Under the pieces are notes generated by a model, which had not been told where the DNA came from, searched no databases, and saw only the letters and a program-made list of their open reading frames with translations. Positions 57,131 to 64,000 of a stretch of 64,000 bases of DNA are shown piece by piece (position 1 is the stretch's first letter; every line of letters begins with the position of its first letter). The translations under genes were made by a program, and so were the position numbers. The stretch comes from CAYWMD01 sp964458575 (GTDB lineage Bacteria; Verrucomicrobiota; Verrucomicrobiia; Limisphaerales; JADLHS01), in contig CAYWMD010000013.1 of the NCBI GenBank assembly GCA_964458575.1, forward strand, positions 1 through 64,000, given 5' to 3'.

Positions 57131-58321
57131 ATGAAGTCCAAATACGATGTTGCAGTGGTCGGCGGGGCCGGTCACGTCGGGGTTCCGCTTTCATTGGTGC
57201 TGGCCGCGCGCGGTTTGCGGACGCTCATCCTGGACGTGAACGCCGCGGCGCTGGAGGCCTTGCGTTCGGGACGACTTCCGTTCATTGAAGATGATGGCGA
57301 AGCGTTGCTGCGCGCAGCGCTGCGCAAGCGGAGGCTGGGTTTCTCCCAAAACCCCGCGGACCTGCGCAGCGTTCCCGCCGTGGTGGTCACCATCGGTACG
57401 CCGATTGATGAATTTCACAATCCCAACCCCACCTTGCTGACCAAGTGCATTGATGGCTTGTTGCCGCACCTTGCCTCCGGGCAGACCATCATCCTCCGTT
57501 CAACCGTCGCGCCGGGCGCCACGGAATTTCTGGAGCGGCACCTGCGCCGTCGCGGGTCGAAGGTGGGCCTGGCGTTTTGTCCCGAGCGTGTGGTGCAAGG
57601 CAAGGGCGTGGTCGAGATTCAAACCATCCCGCAACTCGTCACTGCCACCTCACCCAAGGCGCTGAAAGTCGCGCGCAATCTCTTCGCGAAGATTTCACCG
57701 CGCGTCATCGAGATGACCCCGCGCGAGGCGGAGTTCGCCAAACTCATTTGCAATACATTTCGCTACATCACCTTTGCCGCGACCAACCAGCTTTACATGA
57801 TGTGCGCACAGGCGGGCATTGATTATCTGCGGCTGCTGGAGAAGGTGCGCGAAGGCTATCCGCGCATGGCCTACATTCCCGGTCCGGGGTTCGCCGCCGG
57901 GCCGTGTCTGATGAAGGACACCATGCAGTTGTTCGCCTTCGGCCGGCACAGTTTCCCGCTGGGCCAGACCGCCATGACCATCAACGAGGGCCTGCCCAAC
58001 TTCGTCGTCGAACAACTGCGCAGCCGGATGGATTTGCGGAAGAAAAAAATCGGCATCCTCGGCATGGCGTTCAAGGCTGAATCCGACGATATCCGCGACT
58101 CGCTTTCCTACAAGCTTGGCAAAATCCTGCGCTTCGAAGGCGCGGATGTCATGTATTCGGATGAATACGTGAAAGACCCCACGTTCATTTCCAAAGAGCA
58201 ACTGTGCCGCCGATCCGAAATCATCATCATTGGCGTGCCGCACAAGGCTTATCGTTCGCTGAAAATTCCGCGCAAGGCGGAAGTGGTGGATCTCTGGGGC
58301 ATCACGCGCCAGCGGCCATGA
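57131..58321 (+). CDS. Nucleotide-sugar dehydrogenase (UDP-ManNAc/UDP-Glc dehydrogenase family)
   Basis: This 396-residue protein oxidises the C6 hydroxyl of an NDP-sugar to a uronate. The NAD motif is VVGGAGHVGVPLSLVLA (residues 9-25). STVAPGATEFLERHL is the second family motif, and the catalytic cysteine is C259 in AGPCLMKDTM. The later KKIGILGMAFKAESDDIRDSLSYKL is diagnostic of the family. The WecC/UDP-ManNAc branch is more likely than Ugd, but substrate is not certain. It starts the acyl-sugar operon, 20 bp before the ACP gene. Confidence 0.92.
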   Translation: MKSKYDVAVVGGAGHVGVPLSLVLAARGLRTLILDVNAAALEALRSGRLPFIEDDGEALLRAALRKRRLGFSQNPADLRSVPAVVVTIGTPIDEFHNPNPTLLTKCIDGLLPHLASGQTIILRSTVAPGATEFLERHLRRRGSKVGLAFCPERVVQGKGVVEIQTIPQLVTATSPKALKVARNLFAKISPRVIEMTPREAEFAKLICNTFRYITFAATNQLYMMCAQAGIDYLRLLEKVREGYPRMAYIPGPGFAAGPCLMKDTMQLFAFGRHSFPLGQTAMTINEGLPNFVVEQLRSRMDLRKKKIGILGMAFKAESDDIRDSLSYKLGKILRFEGADVMYSDEYVKDPTFISKEQLCRRSEIIIIGVPHKAYRSLKIPRKAEVVDLWGITRQRP

Positions 58322-58340
58322 CGGACCAGTCGTATTGTAC

Positions 58341-58640
58341 ATGAACCAAGATCAGGCCATCCAGATCGTTCTCGCCGCTCTTGGCGAATTCAACCAGATC
58401 CACCGCAGCGACCGTCCGGTGCCGCTGGCGGCGGACACGCGCCTGTTCGGATCGGGTGGCCACCTGGATTCGTTGAATCTCGTCCGCTTCGTTTTCTTGG
58501 TCGAAGAAGCCATCCAGCAACGCACCGGCCAGACACTCGCGTTGACCGACGAGAAGGCCATGTCGCAGCGGACCAGCCCCTTCGGCTCCGTCACATCGCT
58601 GGCGAACTACATCGTCGGCGCGCTTGCCAGCCAGTCATGA
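58341..58640 (+). CDS. Acyl carrier protein
   Basis: At 99 residues from the ATG at 58341, it has the carrier serine S44 in GGHLDSLNLVRF (DSL motif), to which phosphopantetheine would be attached. Predicted helices surround it (VLAALGEFNQIH, RFVFLVEEAIQQ). It differs from fatty-acid AcpP, which is acidic and has a GADSLD motif. It belongs with the reductase (4-bp overlap) and ligase downstream, as a dedicated carrier. Confidence 0.9.
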   Translation: MNQDQAIQIVLAALGEFNQIHRSDRPVPLAADTRLFGSGGHLDSLNLVRFVFLVEEAIQQRTGQTLALTDEKAMSQRTSPFGSVTSLANYIVGALASQS

Positions 58641-59338
58641 CCGACGTTCCTGTCACGCTCATCACCGGCACCCGGAAAGGCATCGGGCGATTTCTGGCCG
58701 AGCAGTTCGCGGCCAAGGGCCACGCGGTGGTGGGTTGTTCCCGCGAGCAACCCGACTGGACCGCACCCAACTATTTCCACGTGTGCTGTGATGTTTCCGA
58801 CGAGCCGGCGGTGTTGAAACTGTTTGCCGCGGTGCGCGAGCGTTATGGCCGCTTGGATCATTTGATCAACAATGCCGGCATCGCGTCCATGAACCACTGC
58901 TTGCTCACGCCGGTGGGCACGGTGCGGCGCGTGTTGGAAACCAACGTCGTCGGCAGCTTTCTTTTCTGCCGCGAGGCAGCGCGGTTGATGCAACGCCGGA
59001 ATTTTGGCCGCATGGTAAACTTTTCCACCGTCGCCACGCCGCTCAAACTGGAGGGTGAGGCGGTCTATGCCGCGTCCAAAGCCGCCATCCTGTCGCTGAC
59101 CGAAGTTTTGGCGCGCGAACTCGCGCCCTTCGGCATCACGGTCAACGCCGTCGGGCCGACTCCCATCGAAACGGACCTCATCAAATCCGTGCCCAAGGAC
59201 AAAATGGAGCGGCTCATCGCCCGCCAGGCCATTCCACGCTATGGGACGTTCGAAGACGTGCTCAATGTCATCGAATTCTACCTTTCCCAGCGCAGCGGTT
59301 TCATCACCGGTCAAAACGTCTATCTCGGGGGCGTCTGA
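58637..59338 (+). CDS. SDR-family reductase (FabG-like)
   Basis: This 233-residue classical SDR has TGTRKGIG (residues 10-17), the LINNAGIA motif, and catalytic residues S130, Y144 and K148 (YAASK). The resemblance to FabG suggests reduction of a beta-keto group on an ACP-bound acyl chain, but sugar reduction is also possible. Its start overlaps the ACP stop (ATGA), and its stop overlaps the ligase start (TGATG). These overlaps imply fixed stoichiometry of the three. Confidence 0.9.
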   Translation: MTDVPVTLITGTRKGIGRFLAEQFAAKGHAVVGCSREQPDWTAPNYFHVCCDVSDEPAVLKLFAAVRERYGRLDHLINNAGIASMNHCLLTPVGTVRRVLETNVVGSFLFCREAARLMQRRNFGRMVNFSTVATPLKLEGEAVYAASKAAILSLTEVLARELAPFGITVNAVGPTPIETDLIKSVPKDKMERLIARQAIPRYGTFEDVLNVIEFYLSQRSGFITGQNVYLGGV

Positions 59339-60684
59339 TGGGGGCGAGATTTCTGCTGGCGAGATTTCAGGAGCAACCTGACCGGATCGCCCTGCGCTGG
59401 AACGACACGAACCTGATTTACGGTGTCCTCGCCACTCGTGTGGCCGCGTTCGGGCAGCAGTTCAAGGAGGCCGGTATCCGCGCGGGAGACGTCGTCATGT
59501 TGACGGCGGATTATCATCCCGCCGGCCTCGCGTCGCTGCTCGCCTTGATTGAGGCGGGCGCCATCATTGTTCCGTTCAGTGAAACCACCGGTTCGCGTCG
59601 CACACAGCTTGCAGCGTTGAGTTCGGCGTCATGGCTCGTGGAGGCCGCGGGCGACGAAACTCCGCACGTTCAGTCCCAACCGGGCGGGACTCCGCCTGAA
59701 CCCATCAACACCTTGCGCACGCGGCAGCATCCGGGATTAATTCTGTTCACGTCCGGCTCAACCGGCGCACCCAAGGGCATTGTCCACGACCTTGACCAGT
59801 TGCTGGAGAAATTTGAGCCGCGCCGCAAGGACTTTTCGACGATTGCCTTTCTGCTGTTCGACCACATCGGCGGGCTGGACACGATGTTTTACAGCCTTTC
59901 CAACCTCAGCCAACTCATCGCCGTGCGCAGTCGTTCGGTCGAAGACGTGTGCCGCGCCATTGAGTCGGGACGGGCTGAAGTGCTCCCGACTTCGCCGACG
60001 TTCCTGAATCTGCTGCTGCTGGCCGACGCGCATCGGCGTTTCGATTTGAGTTCGCTCCGCATCATCACCTATGGCGCGGAGGTGATGTCGCCGGAGTTGT
60101 TGAACAAGTGCGCCACGGCGTTTCCCAATGTCGAGTTCATCCAGAAATACGGGGCGACTGAATTCGGCGCGTTGCGGTCAAAATCTCGTGATCGTGGCTC
60201 GGTCTGGGTCAAACTTGGCGGCGAAGGCGTCGAAACCCGCGTGGTGGACGGCCAGTTGCAGCTTCGCACGCGCAGTGCCATGGTCGGCTACCTCAACGCG
60301 CCCAACCCGTTCACCGCGGATGGCTGGTTCAAAACCGGCGACCGGGTGGAGGTGGACGGTGAATGGTTGCGCATCCTGGGTCGCGAGTCCGACATGATCA
60401 ACGTCGGCGGCGACAAGGTTTTTCCCGCCGAGGTTGAAGCGGTGATTCTGCAAATGGACGGCGTGCGCGAGGTTTCGGTGCGGGGCGAACGCAGCGCGAT
60501 TCTGGGCCACCAGGTGGTGGCCACGGTTTCGTTGGCACAACCCGAACCGGTCAACGCATTTCGCGCCCGGCTGGTCCAGTTCTGCCGCGCGCGACTGGCC
60601 GAGTTCAAAATTCCGCAAAAAATCATCGTCGTGGACGGTCCTTTGCACGATGATCGGTTCAAAGTCGTCCGACGCGCAGCTTAA
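59338..60684 (+). CDS. AMP-forming acyl-CoA/acyl-ACP ligase (ANL superfamily)
   Basis: This 448-residue ligase is shorter than most ANL enzymes (about 500-600). The P-loop LFTSGSTGAPKGIVH, the YGATEFG adenylate site, the KTGDRVEVDGEWLRILGRESDMINVGG hinge and the C-terminal lysine in DDRFKVVRRAA are all visible, so it should be active. It probably loads an acid onto the neighbouring ACP. The region after residue ~100 (GDETPHVQSQPGGTPPEP) is a flexible link between strands. Confidence 0.92.
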   Translation: MGARFLLARFQEQPDRIALRWNDTNLIYGVLATRVAAFGQQFKEAGIRAGDVVMLTADYHPAGLASLLALIEAGAIIVPFSETTGSRRTQLAALSSASWLVEAAGDETPHVQSQPGGTPPEPINTLRTRQHPGLILFTSGSTGAPKGIVHDLDQLLEKFEPRRKDFSTIAFLLFDHIGGLDTMFYSLSNLSQLIAVRSRSVEDVCRAIESGRAEVLPTSPTFLNLLLLADAHRRFDLSSLRIITYGAEVMSPELLNKCATAFPNVEFIQKYGATEFGALRSKSRDRGSVWVKLGGEGVETRVVDGQLQLRTRSAMVGYLNAPNPFTADGWFKTGDRVEVDGEWLRILGRESDMINVGGDKVFPAEVEAVILQMDGVREVSVRGERSAILGHQVVATVSLAQPEPVNAFRARLVQFCRARLAEFKIPQKIIVVDGPLHDDRFKVVRRAA

Positions 60685-60692
60685 GTTTGCAA

Positions 60693-61262
60693 ATGCCCGT
60701 ATCCGAAAACATTTTCTTCGACGTGAAGTCCCTGGCGCACCTGGGGCGCAGTGCCATCGTCGGTCGGACGGTCCGCGTTCGGCGGCCGGAACTCGTGCGC
60801 ATCGGCGAACACACGATTATTGATGACTTCATCTACATCTCCGGCGGTTTTGAGATTGGCCGTTTCGGGCACGTGGCACCCAACGTGAACCTCGTGGGCG
60901 CGCGCGGCGTCATCCGCGCAGGGGACTTTGTCGGCATCGCATGCGGATGCTGCGTTTACGCCACCAGTTCGGATTATCTGAACGCCTCCCTGGATCTGCC
61001 GAGTGTGCCCGAGGAATTTCACTTTGGCGGGACGGTCGAGGATGTGCGTCTGGGCGATCATGTGATTCTCGGTGCGCATACCGTCGTTTTGCCCGGTGTC
61101 GTCTTGCCCGAAGGCGTGGCCACCGCCGCGCACACTGTTTTGCGCAAGCAGGATTACCAGCCGTGGACGCTCTACGGCGGTTGGGAAGGTAAGCCGATTG
61201 CGCCGCGCCGGCACAAACGTCTGGACGAAGCCGTCGCCCGCGTCAAAGCCGCCCGCCCCTGA
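60693..61262 (+). CDS. Left-handed beta-helix acyltransferase
   Basis: At 189 residues from the ATG at 60693, it is a hexapeptide-repeat protein (AIVGRTVRVRRPELVRIGEHTIIDDF, then VRLGDHVILGAHTVVLPGVVLPEGV). The maltose O-acetyltransferase/WbbJ branch is the closest by look. The active-site His is probably in the FGHVAPNVNLVGARG stretch. It may use acyl-ACP from the operon to acylate a sugar amine or hydroxyl. The C-terminal ...RHKRLDEAVARVKAARP is basic. Confidence 0.88.
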   Translation: MPVSENIFFDVKSLAHLGRSAIVGRTVRVRRPELVRIGEHTIIDDFIYISGGFEIGRFGHVAPNVNLVGARGVIRAGDFVGIACGCCVYATSSDYLNASLDLPSVPEEFHFGGTVEDVRLGDHVILGAHTVVLPGVVLPEGVATAAHTVLRKQDYQPWTLYGGWEGKPIAPRRHKRLDEAVARVKAARP

Positions 61263-61274
61263 GTTTTGACCCGC

Positions 61275-62372
61275 ATGACTTTCAACTTCACCACGGTGTC
61301 CGAGGAAGCCATCGCCAACGCGGTTGCCACGCTGCGTTCGGGTTTCTTGAGCGAGGGCAAGCAGGTCAAGCGTTTCGAGAATGAACTGTCCGCACAGTTA
61401 GGACTGATCCGACCAGTGGCGCTCAACAGCGGTACGACGGCGCTCCATCTGGCTTTGGTTCTCGCGGGCGTGCAAACCGGCGACGAAGTCATCATTCCAC
61501 CGCAGACATTCATCGCCACGGGCATGGCGGTGCTCATGGCCGGGGCGACGCCCGTATTCGCGGACATTCAATACCAGACTGGCAATCTTGATCCGGCGTC
61601 GTTCGAGAAAAAAATCACCGCCAGAACCAGGGCGGTCATCCCGGTCCATTGGGCGGGTTATCCCTGTGACATGGAGGAGATCAATCAAATCGCCGCCCGG
61701 CACAAGCTGGCGGTGATTGAGGATGCCGCCCACGCGCTGGGCGCGACCTATCACGGCAAACCCGTCGGTGCGATTTCGCGGTTCACGGCGTTTTCTTTTC
61801 AGGCGATCAAACATCTGACCACCGGCGACGGCGGTGCCTTGTGTTGCCTGAACGCGGAGGACGAGAAGCGCGCACGGGTCCGGCGCTGGTTCGGGATTGA
61901 CCGCGACAATAGTCCAGCGTCGTTTCTCGGCGAGCGCCAATACGACGCGGATGCGGTGGGTTACAAATATCACCTGAACGATCTCGGCGCCGCCATCGGT
62001 CTGGGCAATCTAATCTTGTTCCCCAAGGCGCTGGCGCGATTGCGGGAAATTGCGCGCCGTTATCGTGAGGCTTTTGCCGGCTTGCCGGGCATCACGCTTT
62101 TGGAGAACCGGCCTGACCGTGAATCCGCCTGCTGGCTCTTCACGCTGCTGGCCGACCGGCGCGATGACTTTCTTCGCGCGCTCCAAAGCCGCGGCGTGCC
62201 CGCGTCGGTCTTTCACCAACGAATTGACCGCAACTCCGTTTTCGGCGGCACGCGCACAGACCTGCCGAACATGGACCGGTTCAACGAACATCAAGCCAGT
62301 GTGCCGTTGCACGCCGGCTTGACCGACGACGAAGCGCAAACCGCCATCGCGGCGGTCCAGGCGGGCTGGTAA
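61275..62372 (+). CDS. DegT/DnrJ/EryC1-family sugar aminotransferase
   Basis: At 365 residues from the ATG at 61275, it has the PLP lysine K179 in FSFQAIKHLTTGDGGAL, preceded by VIEDAAHALGATYHGKPVG. RPVALNSGTTALHLAL opens the cofactor domain. These enzymes turn an NDP-keto-sugar into an NDP-amino-sugar (C3 or C4). With the acyltransferase next to it, an N-acylated amino sugar is a likely product. The spacing of 12 bp indicates the same operon. Confidence 0.93.
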   Translation: MTFNFTTVSEEAIANAVATLRSGFLSEGKQVKRFENELSAQLGLIRPVALNSGTTALHLALVLAGVQTGDEVIIPPQTFIATGMAVLMAGATPVFADIQYQTGNLDPASFEKKITARTRAVIPVHWAGYPCDMEEINQIAARHKLAVIEDAAHALGATYHGKPVGAISRFTAFSFQAIKHLTTGDGGALCCLNAEDEKRARVRRWFGIDRDNSPASFLGERQYDADAVGYKYHLNDLGAAIGLGNLILFPKALARLREIARRYREAFAGLPGITLLENRPDRESACWLFTLLADRRDDFLRALQSRGVPASVFHQRIDRNSVFGGTRTDLPNMDRFNEHQASVPLHAGLTDDEAQTAIAAVQAGW

Positions 62373-62395
62373 TTCTCGAACACAACAAAACAAAC

Positions 62396-63373
62396 ATGAA
62401 AATACTCATCACCGGCAGCGAAGGTTCGCTGGCACAAATGGTCATCCCACCGCTGCTCGCCGAAGGGCACACGCTGGTGGGCGTGGACAACTTCGCCCGC
62501 TATGGCCACGTCAAACGCGACCGCCCCTACGAATTTCACACCGGCGACCTTTGCGACACCGCGGTCGTGAAGCAGCTATACGCGAACCACCGGTTCGATT
62601 GCATCTACCACTTCGCGGCGCTCGTGTATGGCGTGGTGGGTTTTCACAAGAAACCGGCCGACATCATTGCCGACAACAACCTGATCACGATCAACCTGCT
62701 CAAATACGGCCACGACCGCGTGAAGCGATTTGTGTATCTGTCTTCTTCGATGGTTTACGAGACCTCGCGTTCGTGGCCGCATCGCGAGGAGGAAACCGAC
62801 ACGTTGCCGGTCATGCGCACCGCCTATGGCTTGTCCAAATACATCGGCGAACGCGTCGTGCAATCCTTCCAGCAGCAGTTCGGCATCGAATACGTGATCT
62901 GGCGGCCGTTCAACATCATCACGCCGTTTGAAAAGCCCGAGGAGGAGGGCTTCAGCCACGTGTTTAGCGACATGATCGAAAAAATCCTCGCCCGCAAACT
63001 TCAGCCCGTGCCGGTCCTGGGGGATGGCGAGCAAATCCGCTGTTTCACCAACATCAGCGACGTGGCGGATGTCATCGCGCGCTACAGCCTGCGTTCCGAA
63101 GCCACCAATCAGGCCATCAACATCGGCAACCCGGAACCAACAACGGTGAAGCAACTCGCTGCCAAGATCGTGGCCATCGGCGGGAAACTCGGGTTGCTGG
63201 ATCCTTCGTACAAACTGAGCTTTGAACACCAGCCGGTTTATGCCGACGACGTGAAGAAGCGCATTCCCGATGTGAGCAAGATCAACAAGCTGTTTGGCTG
63301 GGAGGCGAAGACGCGCGTGGATGCGTCATTGGAACAGTGCATCCGTTTTCGCTTTAACCTGCCGCGTGCCTGA
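62396..63373 (+). CDS. NAD-dependent sugar epimerase/dehydratase
   Basis: This 325-residue extended SDR has ITGSEGSLAQM at the N-terminus (GxxGxxA-type), the YHFAALVYGVVGFHKKP segment and catalytic Tyr144/Lys148 in YGLSKYIGE. YVIWRPFNIITPFEKPEEE is the typical substrate-binding loop. It acts on an NDP-sugar as an epimerase or dehydratase, possibly supplying the keto-sugar for the aminotransferase. The stop overlaps the next start (TGATG). Confidence 0.92.
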   Translation: MKILITGSEGSLAQMVIPPLLAEGHTLVGVDNFARYGHVKRDRPYEFHTGDLCDTAVVKQLYANHRFDCIYHFAALVYGVVGFHKKPADIIADNNLITINLLKYGHDRVKRFVYLSSSMVYETSRSWPHREEETDTLPVMRTAYGLSKYIGERVVQSFQQQFGIEYVIWRPFNIITPFEKPEEEGFSHVFSDMIEKILARKLQPVPVLGDGEQIRCFTNISDVADVIARYSLRSEATNQAINIGNPEPTTVKQLAAKIVAIGGKLGLLDPSYKLSFEHQPVYADDVKKRIPDVSKINKLFGWEAKTRVDASLEQCIRFRFNLPRA

Positions 63374-64000
63374 TGAACGGCGATTGCCAACCGGAGTTGA
63401 CCATCCTGCTCCCCGTGCGCAACGAGGAGATGAACTTGCGCGTCATGCTGCGCATCCTCCGGACGGTGCTGGAATTTCCCCACGAGATTCTGGTGATTCA
63501 CGACACCCCGGATGACCGCAGCATCCCGGTGGTCCGTGAAGCGCAAGCCGCCTATCCTGGCCTGCGCGCGGTGCACAATACGCTGGGTCGCGGCGTCATC
63601 AATGCCGTGCGGGCGGGCGTGGCCGCCGCGCGGGGTGACACCGTTCTCATCTTGTGCGCGGATGACACCGGGCCGGTACTGGTGATCGAGGACATGCTGG
63701 CGTTGGCCCGCGCGGGTTGCGATTTTGTGAGTGTTACGCGCTACGCGCACGGCGGGCGGCGCTTGGGCGGCTCGATCATCGGTGGCGCGCTTTCCCGGAC
63801 GGCCAACTGGCTGTTTCACCGGCTGGTGCGTTCGCCGTTCTCGGACGCCACGACCGGCGGCAAGTTGTTTCGGCGGACATTGTTCGAGAAGTTCAACCTG
63901 CAAAGCCGGCCCGTCGGCTGGGCGTTCGCTTTCGAGATGGCCATCAAAGCCCAGCACCTGGATCTAAAGCTGGGCGAAGTGCCGCTGGTCAGCATTGACC
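63373..64000 (+). CDS. Glycosyltransferase family 2 (DPM-like), truncated by the window end
   Basis: The ATG at 63373 overlaps the epimerase stop, and the frame stays open to the end, giving 209 residues. LTILLPVRNEEMNLRVMLR is the GT2 opening. ILVIHDTPDDRSIPVV and AARGDTVLILCADDTGP (metal site as CADD) follow, then GSIIGGALSRTANWLFHRLV and DATTGGKLFRR, as in dolichyl-phosphate-mannose-type synthases. It is likely to make a lipid-linked sugar or extend the glycan. It is the last visible gene of the operon. Confidence 0.88.
   Translation, partial: MNGDCQPELTILLPVRNEEMNLRVMLRILRTVLEFPHEILVIHDTPDDRSIPVVREAQAAYPGLRAVHNTLGRGVINAVRAGVAAARGDTVLILCADDTGPVLVIEDMLALARAGCDFVSVTRYAHGGRRLGGSIIGGALSRTANWLFHRLVRSPFSDATTGGKLFRRTLFEKFNLQSRPVGWAFAFEMAIKAQHLDLKLGEVPLVSID

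Overview
The window looks like a piece of chromosome from a GC-rich member of the Verrucomicrobiota (Pedosphaera/Limisphaera-like). That is inferred from the gene mix: a secreted CE15-type esterase, a pair of DUF6259-like secreted proteins, a PIN-PhoH protein, an argC-J-B-D-F cluster, and dense families of short palindromic and heptameric repeats that run in frame through conserved proteins. No rRNA, tRNA, CRISPR array, prophage or transposase gene is visible. Most genes are ordinary, tightly packed, and on both strands.

Layout. 1-12 kb: the end of a membrane protein, a GmhA-like SIS isomerase, a secreted TIM-barrel protein, an Smr protein, two GNAT acetyltransferases, then a forward run of two M20 amidohydrolase paralogues, a CstA-type transporter and a secreted CE15-like esterase, followed by nadD and rsfS. 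12-22 kb: a PUR-domain protein, a membrane protein, two large secreted glycoside-hydrolase-like paralogues, PIN-PhoH, a GST-like protein, an alpha/beta hydrolase, a 60-residue zinc ribbon and a secreted lamin-G-like protein. 22-29 kb: an ABC ATPase and a giant FtsX-type permease, both carrying repeat-derived insertions, then RNase III, a zinc-finger protein and a gamma-carbonic-anhydrase-like protein. 29-35 kb: an MBL-fold hydrolase, nrdR, a HIT protein, a lipoprotein, a SurA/PpiD-like foldase and a pseudouridine synthase. 35-43 kb (minus strand): arginine biosynthesis argC, J, B, D and F, interrupted by a methyltransferase and a nucleotidyltransferase-like gene. 43-46 kb: rplM-rpsI, lspA and rluD.

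46-64 kb is a cell-surface polysaccharide region. It has a TPR membrane protein, a GT9 heptosyltransferase-like enzyme, a carbamoyltransferase with SxtJ-like and DUF5989-like partners, a GT2 enzyme, two tandem Wzy/ligase-like membrane proteins and a Nudix hydrolase. A forward operon follows: nucleotide-sugar dehydrogenase, acyl carrier protein, SDR reductase, AMP-forming ligase, left-handed beta-helix acyltransferase, DegT aminotransferase, sugar epimerase and a GT2 enzyme cut by the window end. The ACP, reductase, ligase, acyltransferase and aminotransferase together suggest that a dedicated acyl group is built on a carrier protein and placed on an amino sugar. That reading is inference.

The most unusual feature is the repeat load. 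At least five short families (called A to E here) sit between genes and inside open reading frames. Family A is a roughly 150-bp element with inverted ends. Family B is a roughly 75-bp element with 25-bp perfect inverted arms. Family C consists of heptamer tracts, and D and E are other palindromes. In-frame copies occur in the ABC ATPase, the FtsX permease (twice), CstA, RNase III, ArgD, ArgJ and the TPR protein. The reading frame survives in every case.
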